Shown here: positions 1-8,309 of the stretch, in pieces
How positions within the stretch are numbered: the first letter of the stretch is position 1
How the letters are laid out: each line of letters begins with the position of its first letter
From: a virus
IMG/VR virus record: IMGVR_UViG_3300009320_000008
Location: 16,339-80,338 of that record
DNA length: 64,000 bases
Reading direction: 5' to 3' (one strand)
Made by a program: the position numbers and the translations under genes
The notes under the pieces: generated by a model
Told to the model about the DNA's origin: nothing
The model's input: only the letters and a program-made list of their open reading frames with translations
Databases searched by the model: none

Positions 1-5
1 ATTAA

Positions 6-2636
6 TCATAATTTATATTCCTTTGTTTCATACCAACTTGCGTTTATAGGGGCTACCTCATGTTCTATCTCCAAAGGTACGTTGATCCACGGAAAAACTT
101 TTCTGACCTCTACGGTCCCAAAATGATCGATAGTTTCTATCACCCGTTTTAATTCTGACGGATGTGTATTATGTATCATACAGTCATGTATTTGTCCCAT
201 CAACTTACTTTTCCATGATTCTTCTTTGGCAGTTCTAACAACCTGTATAATAGTCCACAGAAGAATATGGAATGCCGTTCCCTGTGTTTGATAGTTCGTA
301 CATTGGTTATAGGTCATATAGCCTTGGAATCTGAATCCCATATGACTATCGATGAATCCCATTGACCTGTATTCTTCGTTGATCTCGTCTTTCCATTTAT
401 TATACGTAGGAAAGCGTTCGTTCCAAAATTTGTTTTCGTACTTTTGGCAGTGGTCTACAAATGAATCAAAGCTTACAATTCGCATCCGAGTCATATGGTC
501 TTTGACTCTGTATCCCTCCCGAATTTCAAGATCCATACAGTTTTCCCACAATGTTTTGGCGCATTCTTTATACCATGATCCATAAAACTGTGGGAATACC
601 CAACAATTCTTACTATAAAATCGGATCATCTTTGTAACTTCGTCCAAAGCGAGAATCCAAATGTCGGATGCTGTATCTCTATGCATGTCGGTATTGGGAT
701 CTGTTACATATTTGATAAGGGCAGGGTCTTTATGGTAGCAACAACTCGTGCCGACCTCTACTCCACTGAAATCACTCTCTACAATTTGAAATCCTTCATA
801 AGGCATGATGCCGGATCGTGTTAGTTTCTTTGCTTCTGGATCACGTTTTGGAATGTTTTGTTGATTCGGGTCATAACTTGAGGATCGAAAGCTGACCGGG
901 ATATTTAGGGCTATTGATGGGTGCATGACACCATTTATGGATGCTTCCAAGAATTGATTGGGATAGGATATAACCTTACCCCATCTCCTTAGCCTTAAAA
1001 CATTCCGTGTAAATTTGATGTTGATCTTTTTTAGGACTTCCTCATCGATTGACCAGTTCCCCTTATCTGTCTCCTTTGTTGGGGTGTGTTTAAGAATGTC
1101 GAACAGGATGATTTTCAAATGAGTTGGAGATATATCTTTCTCAACCTTTAAATTTTTTCCCGTATGCTCGTAGAAAAGAATTGCTTCCTCACTTTCCTCA
1201 AGGTCTTTTTTTACCTTCTTCATCTTTTCCACAAGATCGAGAATGGTTTTTGAATAGTATTCCGTGTCAGTAGGAATTCCGTTCATTTCCACGTCTGCGA
1301 GGGCAAGCGTACCTTCATGAAACAAGTCGTATGCCTCATAAAAGCCGGGGTTTTGCTCAAATATTGGAGTTTGACGATCAGCTAACCACAATTCATAGAG
1401 AGAATCCTTTCCCCCATACTTTAGTAATGAGTCAAGAGGACAGTCCATAATTGTATTGAACGCTTCTCCTGACTTAGCTTTCAGATAGGGATTTACAATT
1501 TGATTGTATGGAAACAATCCAAAGTTTAACATGATTTGAAAGTCAAGGGAGGTGATGCCTGATCTGTTGTCAATGATATGGGAGGCCAACATTGTATCCC
1601 ACTCCCATTCTTGAACTTCAACATCGAGGATCATCTTACTCCAAATATGTTCGAACTTGATATTTTGAGCTATCTTGGAAATATTTTTGGCTTCAAGGAT
1701 TTGACACCACAGGTCTTTAATTTGGTTTTGCTCATCCTGTGTGAAATGTCCTGCGTATTGATATGGAAATGACCATGCTGTTTTTTCGCCATTCGTTCCA
1801 GTGCAAGCAACACTTATGGTTGCTATTTTATGTCCTGGAATGTATGGTTTTATTCCAGTAGTCTCATAATCGAAAACAATCTCCGATTTATACCATAAAA
1901 TATGATTAAGGATATCTATGACTTCATCGAATTTGTATAGGATACGAATGTCTTCCTCTGGCAGTTCTGGAATCTTATCTCCCTTTCTTACAAAGTCAAG
2001 GGCATAGTCCAGATCCCTTTCGAAAACTGACAGAAGGTTTTTGTTATTTTCATCACGAGAAGGATAAGAAGGATGAAACAAGGGCATTACCCATGCATTA
2101 AAACGTTTGTCGGGAATACGAAACCCTCTCCATTTTGTGATATTAAGATGCTTCCCTTCCATTTCTTCTGCATACAGGGATTTTAAAGCTACACCTCCAA
2201 ACACAAATATATATTCCGGTTTTAGCTTTTCTATTGTGTCAAACACTTTGGGACGGCAACAGGCTATTTCGTTATCGGTAGGAGTTCGATTCTTTTTCGT
2301 ACCTGGAGTTTTGCCTTCCTCCCAAGGCCAGCAACTAATTGCATTGACTTTCCAGAAATCTTTGTCCAGATTGTAACCCCTCATCCTGAGCTTCTTTCTG
2401 AACCATTGTCCTATCTCTCCTTTCAACTGTTCTCCGAGTTCGTCTTCCGTTCCACCACTTGCTTCGAGAAGGATTAAAGTCTTTAGTTTTCCTTCACCTG
2501 TTACTTCCATTTTTGGGGAGAAGCATGTTCTATACAGACCACATTCAAGGCACTTCGGCCCGTCACTTGTAGCCCGAAAGTCAACACGGGTCTGGTCTTG
2601 CATTTCTTCAAGATCAAAGAATCCGGATTGTTTCAT
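6..2636 (-). CDS. polA: Uracil-DNA glycosylase-like domain fused to family A DNA polymerase
   Basis: Predicted replicative DNA polymerase, 876 aa. Residues about 25-215 resemble family 4 (iron-sulfur) uracil-DNA glycosylases: Cys29, Cys32 and Cys38 near the start, NAISCWPW at 98-105, RTPTDNEIACC at 117-127 and HPSYPSR at 188-194. From about residue 250 a DnaQ-like 3'-5' exonuclease follows (VFDYETTG, Asp256/Glu258; later YGGKD), then the polymerase palm with motif A DFSGVE, a fingers segment ending QFYGS and motif C IHDC. No 5'-nuclease domain is present. It is the last gene of the dpdA-clamp operon and overlaps its upstream neighbour by four bases (ATGA). UDG-PolA fusions are known from some phages such as the SPO1 group. 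The UDG motif I is degenerate (LEASGG), so glycosylase activity is uncertain; polymerase assignment is firm. Confidence 0.93.
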   Translation of the reverse strand: MKQSGFFDLEEMQDQTRVDFRATSDGPKCLECGLYRTCFSPKMEVTGEGKLKTLILLEASGGTEDELGEQLKGEIGQWFRKKLRMRGYNLDKDFWKVNAISCWPWEEGKTPGTKKNRTPTDNEIACCRPKVFDTIEKLKPEYIFVFGGVALKSLYAEEMEGKHLNITKWRGFRIPDKRFNAWVMPLFHPSYPSRDENNKNLLSVFERDLDYALDFVRKGDKIPELPEEDIRILYKFDEVIDILNHILWYKSEIVFDYETTGIKPYIPGHKIATISVACTGTNGEKTAWSFPYQYAGHFTQDEQNQIKDLWCQILEAKNISKIAQNIKFEHIWSKMILDVEVQEWEWDTMLASHIIDNRSGITSLDFQIMLNFGLFPYNQIVNPYLKAKSGEAFNTIMDCPLDSLLKYGGKDSLYELWLADRQTPIFEQNPGFYEAYDLFHEGTLALADVEMNGIPTDTEYYSKTILDLVEKMKKVKKDLEESEEAILFYEHTGKNLKVEKDISPTHLKIILFDILKHTPTKETDKGNWSIDEEVLKKINIKFTRNVLRLRRWGKVISYPNQFLEASINGVMHPSIALNIPVSFRSSSYDPNQQNIPKRDPEAKKLTRSGIMPYEGFQIVESDFSGVEVGTSCCYHKDPALIKYVTDPNTDMHRDTASDIWILALDEVTKMIRFYSKNCWVFPQFYGSWYKECAKTLWENCMDLEIREGYRVKDHMTRMRIVSFDSFVDHCQKYENKFWNERFPTYNKWKDEINEEYRSMGFIDSHMGFRFQGYMTYNQCTNYQTQGTAFHILLWTIIQVVRTAKEESWKSKLMGQIHDCMIHNTHPSELKRVIETIDHFGTVEVRKVFPWINVPLEIEHEVAPINASWYETKEYKL

Positions 2637-2887
2637 ATTGTTTTCCTTGCATTGAATCCAAATCCAAAATGTTTTCTCGTATTTGTTTTAATCACTTTTA
2701 TTCCCATATATGAATATGGGGGAATTGGTAGTTGAGGATACCCGCCTTGGGCTTTTAGTCGCTTAAGCCATGGAACGAAAATATTGTATTCGACTTCTCC
2801 TAAGTATATAATTTCCGGAGTTCCATTAACTTTCATAGCTTCCGCTATTTTTTCAACAAATGCCAATTCCTTATTGGTTTGTTTCAT
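2633..2887 (-). CDS. Hypothetical protein, 84 aa
   Basis: Small soluble protein of unknown function with a helical N-terminal half and a Tyr/Pro-rich middle (IPPYSYMG). Start and stop overlap both neighbours by four bases, so it is translationally coupled within the operon that ends with the polymerase. No family was recognised. Confidence 0.75.
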   Translation of the reverse strand: MKQTNKELAFVEKIAEAMKVNGTPEIIYLGEVEYNIFVPWLKRLKAQGGYPQLPIPPYSYMGIKVIKTNTRKHFGFGFNARKTI

Positions 2888-3177
2888 ATCTCACCTGTGT
2901 CTACAAACTTTTGGAGGATCGGAATCAGTTCTTTTACTTGATCTCTGGATAAATGCATACGTGTAGTCAAAAGAACGTCTTTTGGGATTGTGTATTTTGC
3001 CCATCCCGTCCCATTTGGTATGATTTTTGATGCCATAATTTGAGGATTGGCATCATCGATTCCAAACCATATTGCATCTTCAGTGGCAAGACTGCTTTTT
3101 TGAAGGGAATAGTTATTCTCATACAAGTCCACCATTTCGTAAAGAGCAAATCCTCTTTCCGTGTATTTCTTTTTCAT
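2884..3177 (-). CDS. Hypothetical protein, 97 aa
   Basis: Unrecognised soluble protein. The ATG at 3177 is chosen because it overlaps the preceding stop as ATGA and sits behind GGGAG; a longer in-frame reading from 3201 would lie inside the upstream gene. The C-terminus is helical (SRDQVKELIPILQKF). Operon neighbours suggest a replication or takeover accessory role, which is only inference. Confidence 0.75.
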   Translation of the reverse strand: MKKKYTERGFALYEMVDLYENNYSLQKSSLATEDAIWFGIDDANPQIMASKIIPNGTGWAKYTIPKDVLLTTRMHLSRDQVKELIPILQKFVDTGEI

Positions 3178-3665
3178 ACTATACACTCCCTTTGTGACCA
3201 TAGAAAAGGCTTGGTGTCTTTTGATAAATATAATGGATGATGGGGATGTCCATTTTTTGTTTCAGCCAAACAATATATATCAAGATTAAGAAGGTCTAAT
3301 ACTTGTTCATCCCGATCCATATGCTCTCCATTTGTTCCCCATGCTGCTATTACAAGATCGGAAGTCATGCATACACTTTGCAAGATGATATCATTATCTG
3401 GACCTATTGGATCAGGTTCTTTCATCATGCCTTCAGGTTTAGTGGACCTAAATGCAAACAGATTTACCATAGCGATTTCGTTGTACCCCCATGCTTTAGC
3501 AAATCCAATACAGACACTAATGGTATTATCGTCAATATTTTCATCGGCTTTACTTGGATTTAATCCAATAAAGGTCACTCTTTTTGTAGGAAAGAGACTT
3601 TCCCACCGGCGGTGAAGAACGTACCTATACTTCCTATCTGGAGAGAAGCTTGCAGATTTATGCAT
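3174..3665 (-). CDS. DUF1643 family protein
   Basis: 163 aa protein matching, from memory, the DUF1643 family: it contains the family-like core TFIGLNPSKADENIDDNT followed by a segment ending MVNLFAFRSTKP, then GPDND and AAWGTNG. The family is common in phages and mobile elements and its biochemical role is unknown. It overlaps the gene upstream by eight bases and the one downstream by four, so it belongs to the same operon as the clamp and polymerase. Confidence 0.85.
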   Translation of the reverse strand: MHKSASFSPDRKYRYVLHRRWESLFPTKRVTFIGLNPSKADENIDDNTISVCIGFAKAWGYNEIAMVNLFAFRSTKPEGMMKEPDPIGPDNDIILQSVCMTSDLVIAAWGTNGEHMDRDEQVLDLLNLDIYCLAETKNGHPHHPLYLSKDTKPFLWSQRECIV

Positions 3666-3909
3666 CCTCCACCTTCAGTCCTGGAAGTTTGTACATGTCA
3701 ATACCGTGAGGAAGAACGAGGATTTTACAATCCTCTGGCAGAACACCTTTCCATTGATCTGTTATCATGGTCCTTTGTTCGTCTTCCATTTCGATAAAAT
3801 GGTTATATAAATCGTGGTCTTTGAATTTTACAACAACCACATCCCCCGGCTTCGCCATCAAACGTTTTACTTGAATGACCACGTCCTCAATCGCTTTTTG
3901 TTTGTCCAT
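3658..3909 (-). CDS. Hypothetical protein, 83 aa
   Basis: Unrecognised protein with an amphipathic N-terminal helix and a central beta-rich segment (PGDVVVVKFKDHD). The ATG at 3909 has AGGA eight bases upstream; an in-frame TTG six bases earlier is possible. It overlaps the stop of the upstream gene by 23 bases. Confidence 0.7.
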   Translation of the reverse strand: MDKQKAIEDVVIQVKRLMAKPGDVVVVKFKDHDLYNHFIEMEDEQRTMITDQWKGVLPEDCKILVLPHGIDMYKLPGLKVEDA

Positions 3910-4174
3910 CAGCAATTTCCTTTAATTTAAATAGGTATGCGTAATCATCTCCCATTTTACGTGTCATAATTTTTGCACATTCGGAACATAAAGACATAGC
4001 TCCTATTCCTAATCCCTTATGCATTTCTTTTTTTTCGACAGCGAAATACACAGGGGAATTTTCACAACGTTTCATAGGACGAGGACCGAGAGTCATAAAT
4101 GATCCCATACGTTGTTCGGCTTGACATTGTTCTGGATCAATAGGTTCAACTTCTTGGATATTTAAGTCTTCCAT
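3887..4174 (-). CDS. Small cysteine-containing protein, possible zinc binding
   Basis: 95 aa protein with Cys17, Cys37 and a C-terminal CSEC pair that could form a treble-clef-like zinc site together with a nearby His. No family was recognised. It follows the clamp gene after one base, indicating co-translation with the replication genes. Confidence 0.7.
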   Translation of the reverse strand: MEDLNIQEVEPIDPEQCQAEQRMGSFMTLGPRPMKRCENSPVYFAVEKKEMHKGLGIGAMSLCSECAKIMTRKMGDDYAYLFKLKEIADGQTKSD

Positions 4175-4175
4175 T

Positions 4176-5204
4176 TTACCCTACCATTGCCATAAGTATG
4201 TGTTTGAAATTGTCGGATTGAAACAGAACACGTTTTCGATCAGGAGAAATAATAACCTCCACGGCTTTTTCGAGTACTTGAGAAAGGAATTCGGCATTCA
4301 TTCCGACTTCAATTGCCTCCCCTTTATAATCGATATCCAATTCTTTCTCGATCCACTCCCTTCTTTCATTTGTTGTGTACGAACAAATAAGTTTTCCCTC
4401 TGCCAATTTTATAATCACTCCCTTTGGATCATCTTCTCTCTTTATGATCGTAACGGTTTTGATCGCCTCCTTCAATTCTTTCCCCGGCAGAAGAAGTTTG
4501 TCTCCTTCAAACGATTTGAAGAATGGAGAATAGTCAGGGAACTGACCGACTATTTTCCGTGTACTGAAGTTCAATCCGTCCTCTGTTCTAAAATGAATCC
4601 ACGATTTGGATTGTGACACTTCGGTCACATAGTAGTTTGATATGTCCGGAGCAACAATGGCTTTGAGGAAGAAAGACTCCGTAATCTCTTTTGTCATCCT
4701 GAATTGGCTTACTCTCGTTCGATCCCCGGCATAAAGCATGTTGCCGATAGCATAAACACAGGTGGCGGTACCAAGTGACGCGTCCGAAGATGCCGAGAAT
4801 GAACTGAGAAAAGCTCCTTCAACAAAGTCCTCTGGCAGAGGATGCCATTCTCCTTCGGCGGCCTGGTCTTTTATGGTCTGGATGCTTTCTGCGAGTTCAT
4901 CTTCCTGCATCGTTCTGATTCCGGCTTTGATCGCTTTTCCTTCGATCTTGATACTTTTGCCGTCTTGTTTGACTTCGATAGTAGGAGAAGACATGTTCGA
5001 CACCAGTCCGAAAAACTTATCGGCGGATATGCTGAAACCGAAATCAGTTTCGTATGGAAATGAAACCAGAACTTTGTCATTGAAAGTGACAACATCCTTT
5101 CCTGTGAACATAAAGTGGGACATCTGTTCGACCACTTTGGTTTTGGCAAGCCCGGGTTTAAGGGCTGTTAGTATGTCCTTTAGCTCCTGCCGTATTAGTA
5201 GCAT
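4176..5204 (-). CDS. dnaN: DNA polymerase sliding clamp (DnaN-like)
   Basis: 342 aa, the usual length for a bacterial-type beta clamp with three repeated folds. Clamp-like segments include SMSADKFFGLVSNMSS-type motif (residues around FSISADKFFGLVSNM), a middle domain with GDRTRVSQFRM and the C-terminal FLSQVLEKA...SPDRKRVLFQ region that ends, like many clamps, with a short hydrophobic tail (HILMAMVG). The ATG at 5204 follows GAAGGAGGCGGAGA and is preferred over an upstream in-frame start at 5243. The gene overlaps the end of the dpdA-like gene by 47 bases. It should tether the phage polymerase at the fork and could also recruit the modification enzyme, which is inference. Confidence 0.88.
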   Translation of the reverse strand: MLLIRQELKDILTALKPGLAKTKVVEQMSHFMFTGKDVVTFNDKVLVSFPYETDFGFSISADKFFGLVSNMSSPTIEVKQDGKSIKIEGKAIKAGIRTMQEDELAESIQTIKDQAAEGEWHPLPEDFVEGAFLSSFSASSDASLGTATCVYAIGNMLYAGDRTRVSQFRMTKEITESFFLKAIVAPDISNYYVTEVSQSKSWIHFRTEDGLNFSTRKIVGQFPDYSPFFKSFEGDKLLLPGKELKEAIKTVTIIKREDDPKGVIIKLAEGKLICSYTTNERREWIEKELDIDYKGEAIEVGMNAEFLSQVLEKAVEVIISPDRKRVLFQSDNFKHILMAMVG

Positions 5205-6204
5205 TCTCCGCCTCCTTCTCTTTAAATACATTTCTGTATTCACTTTTGTGGTAATAAGAAACCATTCGTAACCATTCTATATTATGCTCATTATAAAGAG
5301 CATTTATTTCATTGTTGCGGACCCCTACCCCTGCACTGTACAACTTCATAGTGTCAGTACCACCAGATTTTATCATTGATACAGGTTTGGGAGGGGGAGC
5401 GAATAAATCATATGATTGAGGGATTGTAAAGGAAAAGGGCCACGGATCAAGATTTATCATAACCGCTATAAAATATCTTGAATTGAGTTTGTCCCTCAAA
5501 TAGAAGTTATTACACAGTCCTTCCTTGACTTTCGTTTCCTCATCATCTTCCCATGTCGATTCGCCTATTTCAAATCCGCATGACTCGAAATAAGCCGTTA
5601 CTCTTTCCCGTTCCATGGGGGATAATGTTTCATAGTGTCCAAAGTCTTCTTTTTTATGGGGGGAGCGTGATGATATTTCGATTCTAACAGGAGCTTTTTT
5701 GTAATCGAACCTTCCATCTACGCATCTGGGAGTTAAAATGATGCCCATCCTACTTGTTGTCAACCATGTTGAACTGTCAACCGACCACCATGGATAACGC
5801 ATAATTAATTCCGTGGTTGTGAATCCCATGCCGTGGAACTTGGCAATGGGCATTCCATCATCATCTGTGAGAAAGTCTGACCAAATCATATCAAGGTTTT
5901 TAATTCTTACGGATGTTGAAAGCTCAGTCAAAGCTCCAATACCTACATAATCCGAATCGGCAAGATACTTGGCAAGGTACTTGATAGGAGAAGCCGCATG
6001 ATATACAGGCATGGGATCAAGTCCTGCTTCCTTCATGATCCTGAAGTTTTGCCAACTGGCTTCTCCATCTCCTATAACATCTAAGCTAACGTAATCGTCC
6101 AACAGATGTTTATGGTCGTGAAGGAATTGAATATAAACATCAAGGTCAAGGGTCTCACCTTTCCGCCATGCAGAATAAGCCCCGGAATCAAGCATAACCT
6201 TCAT
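5158..6204 (-). CDS. dpdA: DpdA-like DNA deazaguanine transglycosylase (TGT superfamily)
   Basis: 348 aa member of the tRNA-guanine transglycosylase fold group, of the shorter phage type. It opens with MLDSGAYSAW, where the Asp of DSGA corresponds to the active-site Asp of the TGT DSGG motif. Further TGT-like segments are VSLDVIGD, VGIGALTEL and KFHGMGFTTTEL followed by WWSVDSSTW, matching the H-x-G-G and late D-S strand of TGT barrels. The TGT zinc cysteines are not evident, as expected for DNA-acting DpdA. Phage DpdA enzymes swap guanine in DNA for preQ0 or a derivative. The queC, queD, queE, folE and gat-queC genes in this window supply the substrate pathway, which strengthens the call. 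The C-terminal ~20 residues are low complexity and overlap the clamp gene. Confidence 0.87.
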   Translation of the reverse strand: MKVMLDSGAYSAWRKGETLDLDVYIQFLHDHKHLLDDYVSLDVIGDGEASWQNFRIMKEAGLDPMPVYHAASPIKYLAKYLADSDYVGIGALTELSTSVRIKNLDMIWSDFLTDDDGMPIAKFHGMGFTTTELIMRYPWWSVDSSTWLTTSRMGIILTPRCVDGRFDYKKAPVRIEISSRSPHKKEDFGHYETLSPMERERVTAYFESCGFEIGESTWEDDEETKVKEGLCNNFYLRDKLNSRYFIAVMINLDPWPFSFTIPQSYDLFAPPPKPVSMIKSGGTDTMKLYSAGVGVRNNEINALYNEHNIEWLRMVSYYHKSEYRNVFKEKEAENATNTAGAKGHTNSP

Positions 6205-6206
6205 AG

Positions 6207-6416
6207 TTACCTCTTATCTTGTAATTCATTATGGAGATTAATTCCGGGGTTTGGGCAGTCCCCATTGTTTCTAATGTCAGCCCATGACCATGGTTCCTCT
6301 CCGGTCACATGAAGAAGAAATCTTATCTCCCCTTCTGGTAATTCAAGATGGTTTGTGTCTCTAAGAATCTTTTGGACCTTGTCTGAAATATCTCTTTTTT
6401 GTGCTACAGAAAACAT
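6207..6416 (-). CDS. Hypothetical protein, 69 aa
   Basis: First gene of the dpdA-clamp-polymerase operon, starting behind GAGGGGG. It has a helical N-terminus and an acidic middle (LPEGEIRFLLHVTGEEPW). No family was recognised. It ends two bases before dpdA, so it could be a modification accessory or a regulator, without direct evidence. Confidence 0.7.
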   Translation of the reverse strand: MFSVAQKRDISDKVQKILRDTNHLELPEGEIRFLLHVTGEEPWSWADIRNNGDCPNPGINLHNELQDKR

Positions 6417-6446
6417 GTTGCCCCCTCATGTTGTTCATATTAGCAT

Positions 6447-6476
6447 ATTATAGCGATTACCGGCCATATAAGACAG
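6447..6476 (-). promoter_or_regulatory. Candidate promoter of the dpdA-clamp-polymerase operon
   Basis: A perfect TATAAT (6447-6452 on the minus strand) lies about 30 bases upstream of the first gene in a 127-base gap. The -35 at 18 bases distance (CTGTCT) is weak, so activation by another factor is possible. Confidence 0.4.
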
Positions 6477-6501
6477 TAAATAACGACTCGAAACAAAAAC
6501 G

Positions 6502-6538
6502 CATAGTAAGGCATGCCCTAAAATTCGAACGTCTTAAA
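6502..6538 (-). repeat. 37-bp operon-boundary repeat, copy 1
   Basis: This element is 36/37 identical to 26043-26079 and contains a central TTCGAA palindrome and TTTTAGGGCATG. It lies a few bases after the stop of the 6544-6777 gene and upstream of the next operon. The same placement is seen for copy 2. Confidence 0.8.
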
Positions 6539-6543
6539 ACGCA

Positions 6544-6777
6544 CTACAGAAGCTTTTTTCCATGCTCACATAAAGTTGGAATGTTTTTACTTATATCAAG
6601 TAAGGATGTTGATGTCTGATCGAAAGCTTTAAAAAGAACAGGAGAAATCTTTGAATCAGGATCTATCATTCGTATCCCCAAATACATCCGAAGGAGTCTT
6701 AACGCTTCCTGATCAATTGAATTGATTACATTCTCCATTTGCTCGTAAACATTCTCGTCGGTTATTTCTTCTGTCAT
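6544..6777 (-). CDS. Hypothetical protein, 77 aa
   Basis: Acidic helical protein with many Glu/Asp residues at its N-terminus; function unknown. The ATG at 6777 follows TTGGAGGAATA and overlaps the preceding stop as TAATG, which fixes the start. It is the last gene of the queC/gat-queC operon. Confidence 0.72.
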   Translation of the reverse strand: MTEEITDENVYEQMENVINSIDQEALRLLRMYLGIRMIDPDSKISPVLFKAFDQTSTSLLDISKNIPTLCEHGKKLL

Positions 6778-7040
6778 TATTCCTCCAATTTTTGTTCGGC
6801 CATAATCCTGCAAGCGCAGATTAATACCATTGCAATAATGACATCCTCATGAACTATTTTTCGTCCTTTTTCAATATCGCAAACCTCACTGGGCTTTAGG
6901 CCAACAGCCCCTCCTAATTTACGAAAGGTAATCCTTGCTTTTGTTCTTGCAGCTTTTAGGACTGCCTTAGGATCGTTTTCTTCTCCAGGAGACAATTCAT
7001 CTCCAATATCGTCAATTATTATTTCAAGTTGGTCTGTCAT
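6777..7040 (-). CDS. Putative Xre-type helix-turn-helix protein
   Basis: 87 aa. Residues about 34-65 read as an Xre/Cro-type helix-turn-helix: TFRKLGGAVGLKPSEVCDIE with a typical LG-xx-VGL-xxS-xV-xxIEKG pattern. It probably binds DNA and may regulate its own operon or the neighbouring promoter at 6.45 kb. It starts nine bases after queC behind AGGAGGAAT. Confidence 0.72.
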   Translation of the reverse strand: MTDQLEIIIDDIGDELSPGEENDPKAVLKAARTKARITFRKLGGAVGLKPSEVCDIEKGRKIVHEDVIIAMVLICACRIMAEQKLEE

Positions 7041-7048
7041 TATTCCTC

Positions 7049-7720
7049 CTATAATTTATACCCGTGTTTCATCAAGGCCCGAAAAGTTTCCATCCGGCGT
7101 TGTTCGTCATACCCTCCCGCTAACATCTTTTCCAGATAAACAGGAATCTTATCGTATTCAAGGATCGGGTTTTCATACTCCTCAACGATGTCATTGTTAG
7201 TCAATGCTACCCACCGTCTGAAACAGGCAGTACACTGTCCGCAAGGCTTTTCAGTTTCAGCATAACAGCTACGGGTAGACAGGAGTTTTTCGTAACGAGG
7301 ATCGTGAACGTTGTCACAGTACCATTTTACCATGTTTGTTTTGGTCATTTCAGTGAATGGAGAATATACCTTAAAATCGAACATAAAACTCATTTGGGTC
7401 ATGAATCTGTGTGTCCTGTCGGGAATGTCCATCTCCCCTTTTTGGACAACGAGAACAACAACAGGAGCAGTATCTTTAACAGCATGTTTTGCTGCAATGA
7501 GGACAAGAAAGGCGTTCCTGTATGGGATGTTTGCGTCCGGCTCTTCCCAATCGCCGAGAAACAAACGATCCTCAATTATCGTATCGGGAACAAGACGTAT
7601 CACCTGATCGTGTTCAAATTTGGCATACCGATGCCCTATATCCACGTAAATGGTCTGAGGCTTTTCAAGGTAGTGCCATGCAATGTAGCTGTCCAGTCCT
7701 CCACTGAATAAAAGTATCAT
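7049..7720 (-). CDS. queC: 7-cyano-7-deazaguanine synthase (QueC)
   Basis: 223 aa PP-loop ATPase expected to convert 7-carboxy-7-deazaguanine to preQ0. The N-terminus carries LLFSGGLDSYIAWHY (PP-loop SGGLDS at residues 6-11), IPYRN corresponds to the QueC VPARN-like segment, TKTNMV to the TK-x-x-IV segment, and SCYAETEKPCGQCTACFRRW gives the four zinc cysteines with spacing C-x7-C-x2-C-x2-C. It overlaps the upstream gene by four bases. It is the canonical QueC; the second QueC domain in the window is part of the Gat-QueC fusion. Confidence 0.9.
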   Translation of the reverse strand: MILLFSGGLDSYIAWHYLEKPQTIYVDIGHRYAKFEHDQVIRLVPDTIIEDRLFLGDWEEPDANIPYRNAFLVLIAAKHAVKDTAPVVVLVVQKGEMDIPDRTHRFMTQMSFMFDFKVYSPFTEMTKTNMVKWYCDNVHDPRYEKLLSTRSCYAETEKPCGQCTACFRRWVALTNNDIVEEYENPILEYDKIPVYLEKMLAGGYDEQRRMETFRALMKHGYKL

Positions 7721-7968
7721 GATTCCCCCTTGGGTATAAATATGTAATTTTCAGGAACAAACAAAAACGGATGATCATTAGGATGTTCTCGGCATAGTAT
7801 CACCGCATAGAATTCGCAAGGACCATCAACAAGTCCAGGACGCTTGCCTTCCTTTAACATCTGACAGGCCTCCTCAAATATTTTCCACAATTCTTCTTTT
7901 TTGGTATGATAATGACCTTCTGAATAGTACTTTCCAGACTGTTTGAAATAGGTTATTGAAACTTTCAT
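7717..7968 (-). CDS. Hypothetical protein, 83 aa
   Basis: Unrecognised small protein in the deazaguanine operon, directly coupled to queC by a four-base overlap. It starts with a beta strand (MKVSITYFKQSGKYYSEG) and has a helix around residues 24-42. No catalytic motif is visible. Confidence 0.7.
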   Translation of the reverse strand: MKVSITYFKQSGKYYSEGHYHTKKEELWKIFEEACQMLKEGKRPGLVDGPCEFYAVILCREHPNDHPFLFVPENYIFIPKGES

Positions 7969-7970
7969 AA

Positions 7971-8309
7971 TTATTCCTCTATAAAATCCACAAGTCTTTT
8001 TTCACTTCCGTCAGGGAATTTCACCCACAGAAACTTTAAAAAACTATAGTAGGCATCCACATTCCCACCACAATCAAAGTATTCATTAGGATATTCCCAA
8101 ATGTCTCTACAAACATCTTTAACCTGATCCATTGAAACTATCTTTTCAAATGTGATCTCCGATCCAAATATCTGACATTCATTCTGCTTTTTAATTGGTC
8201 GGATTTCAAAGAGTAAACCACCATAGTAATCGGCTATCTCCGAGATACCTGCGTCTTCACCTGCGGGACTTCCATCCAATATATGATAGTTTAAAATTTG
8301 GTTGCTCAT
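7971..8309 (-). CDS. Hypothetical protein, 112 aa
   Basis: Unrecognised. The ATG at 8309 overlaps the stop of the HAD gene (ATGA) and lies just behind GGAGGAGG. The protein is rich in acidic and aromatic residues (GNVDAYYSFLKFLWVKFPDG). It stands between queC and the HAD gene. Confidence 0.7.
   Translation of the reverse strand: MSNQILNYHILDGSPAGEDAGISEIADYYGGLLFEIRPIKKQNECQIFGSEITFEKIVSMDQVKDVCRDIWEYPNEYFDCGGNVDAYYSFLKFLWVKFPDGSEKRLVDFIEE

Noticed and set aside
6502-6538. TTCGAA-containing repeat considered as a tRNA T-arm
   Set aside because: The flanking bases do not pair as a T-stem and no acceptor stem exists.
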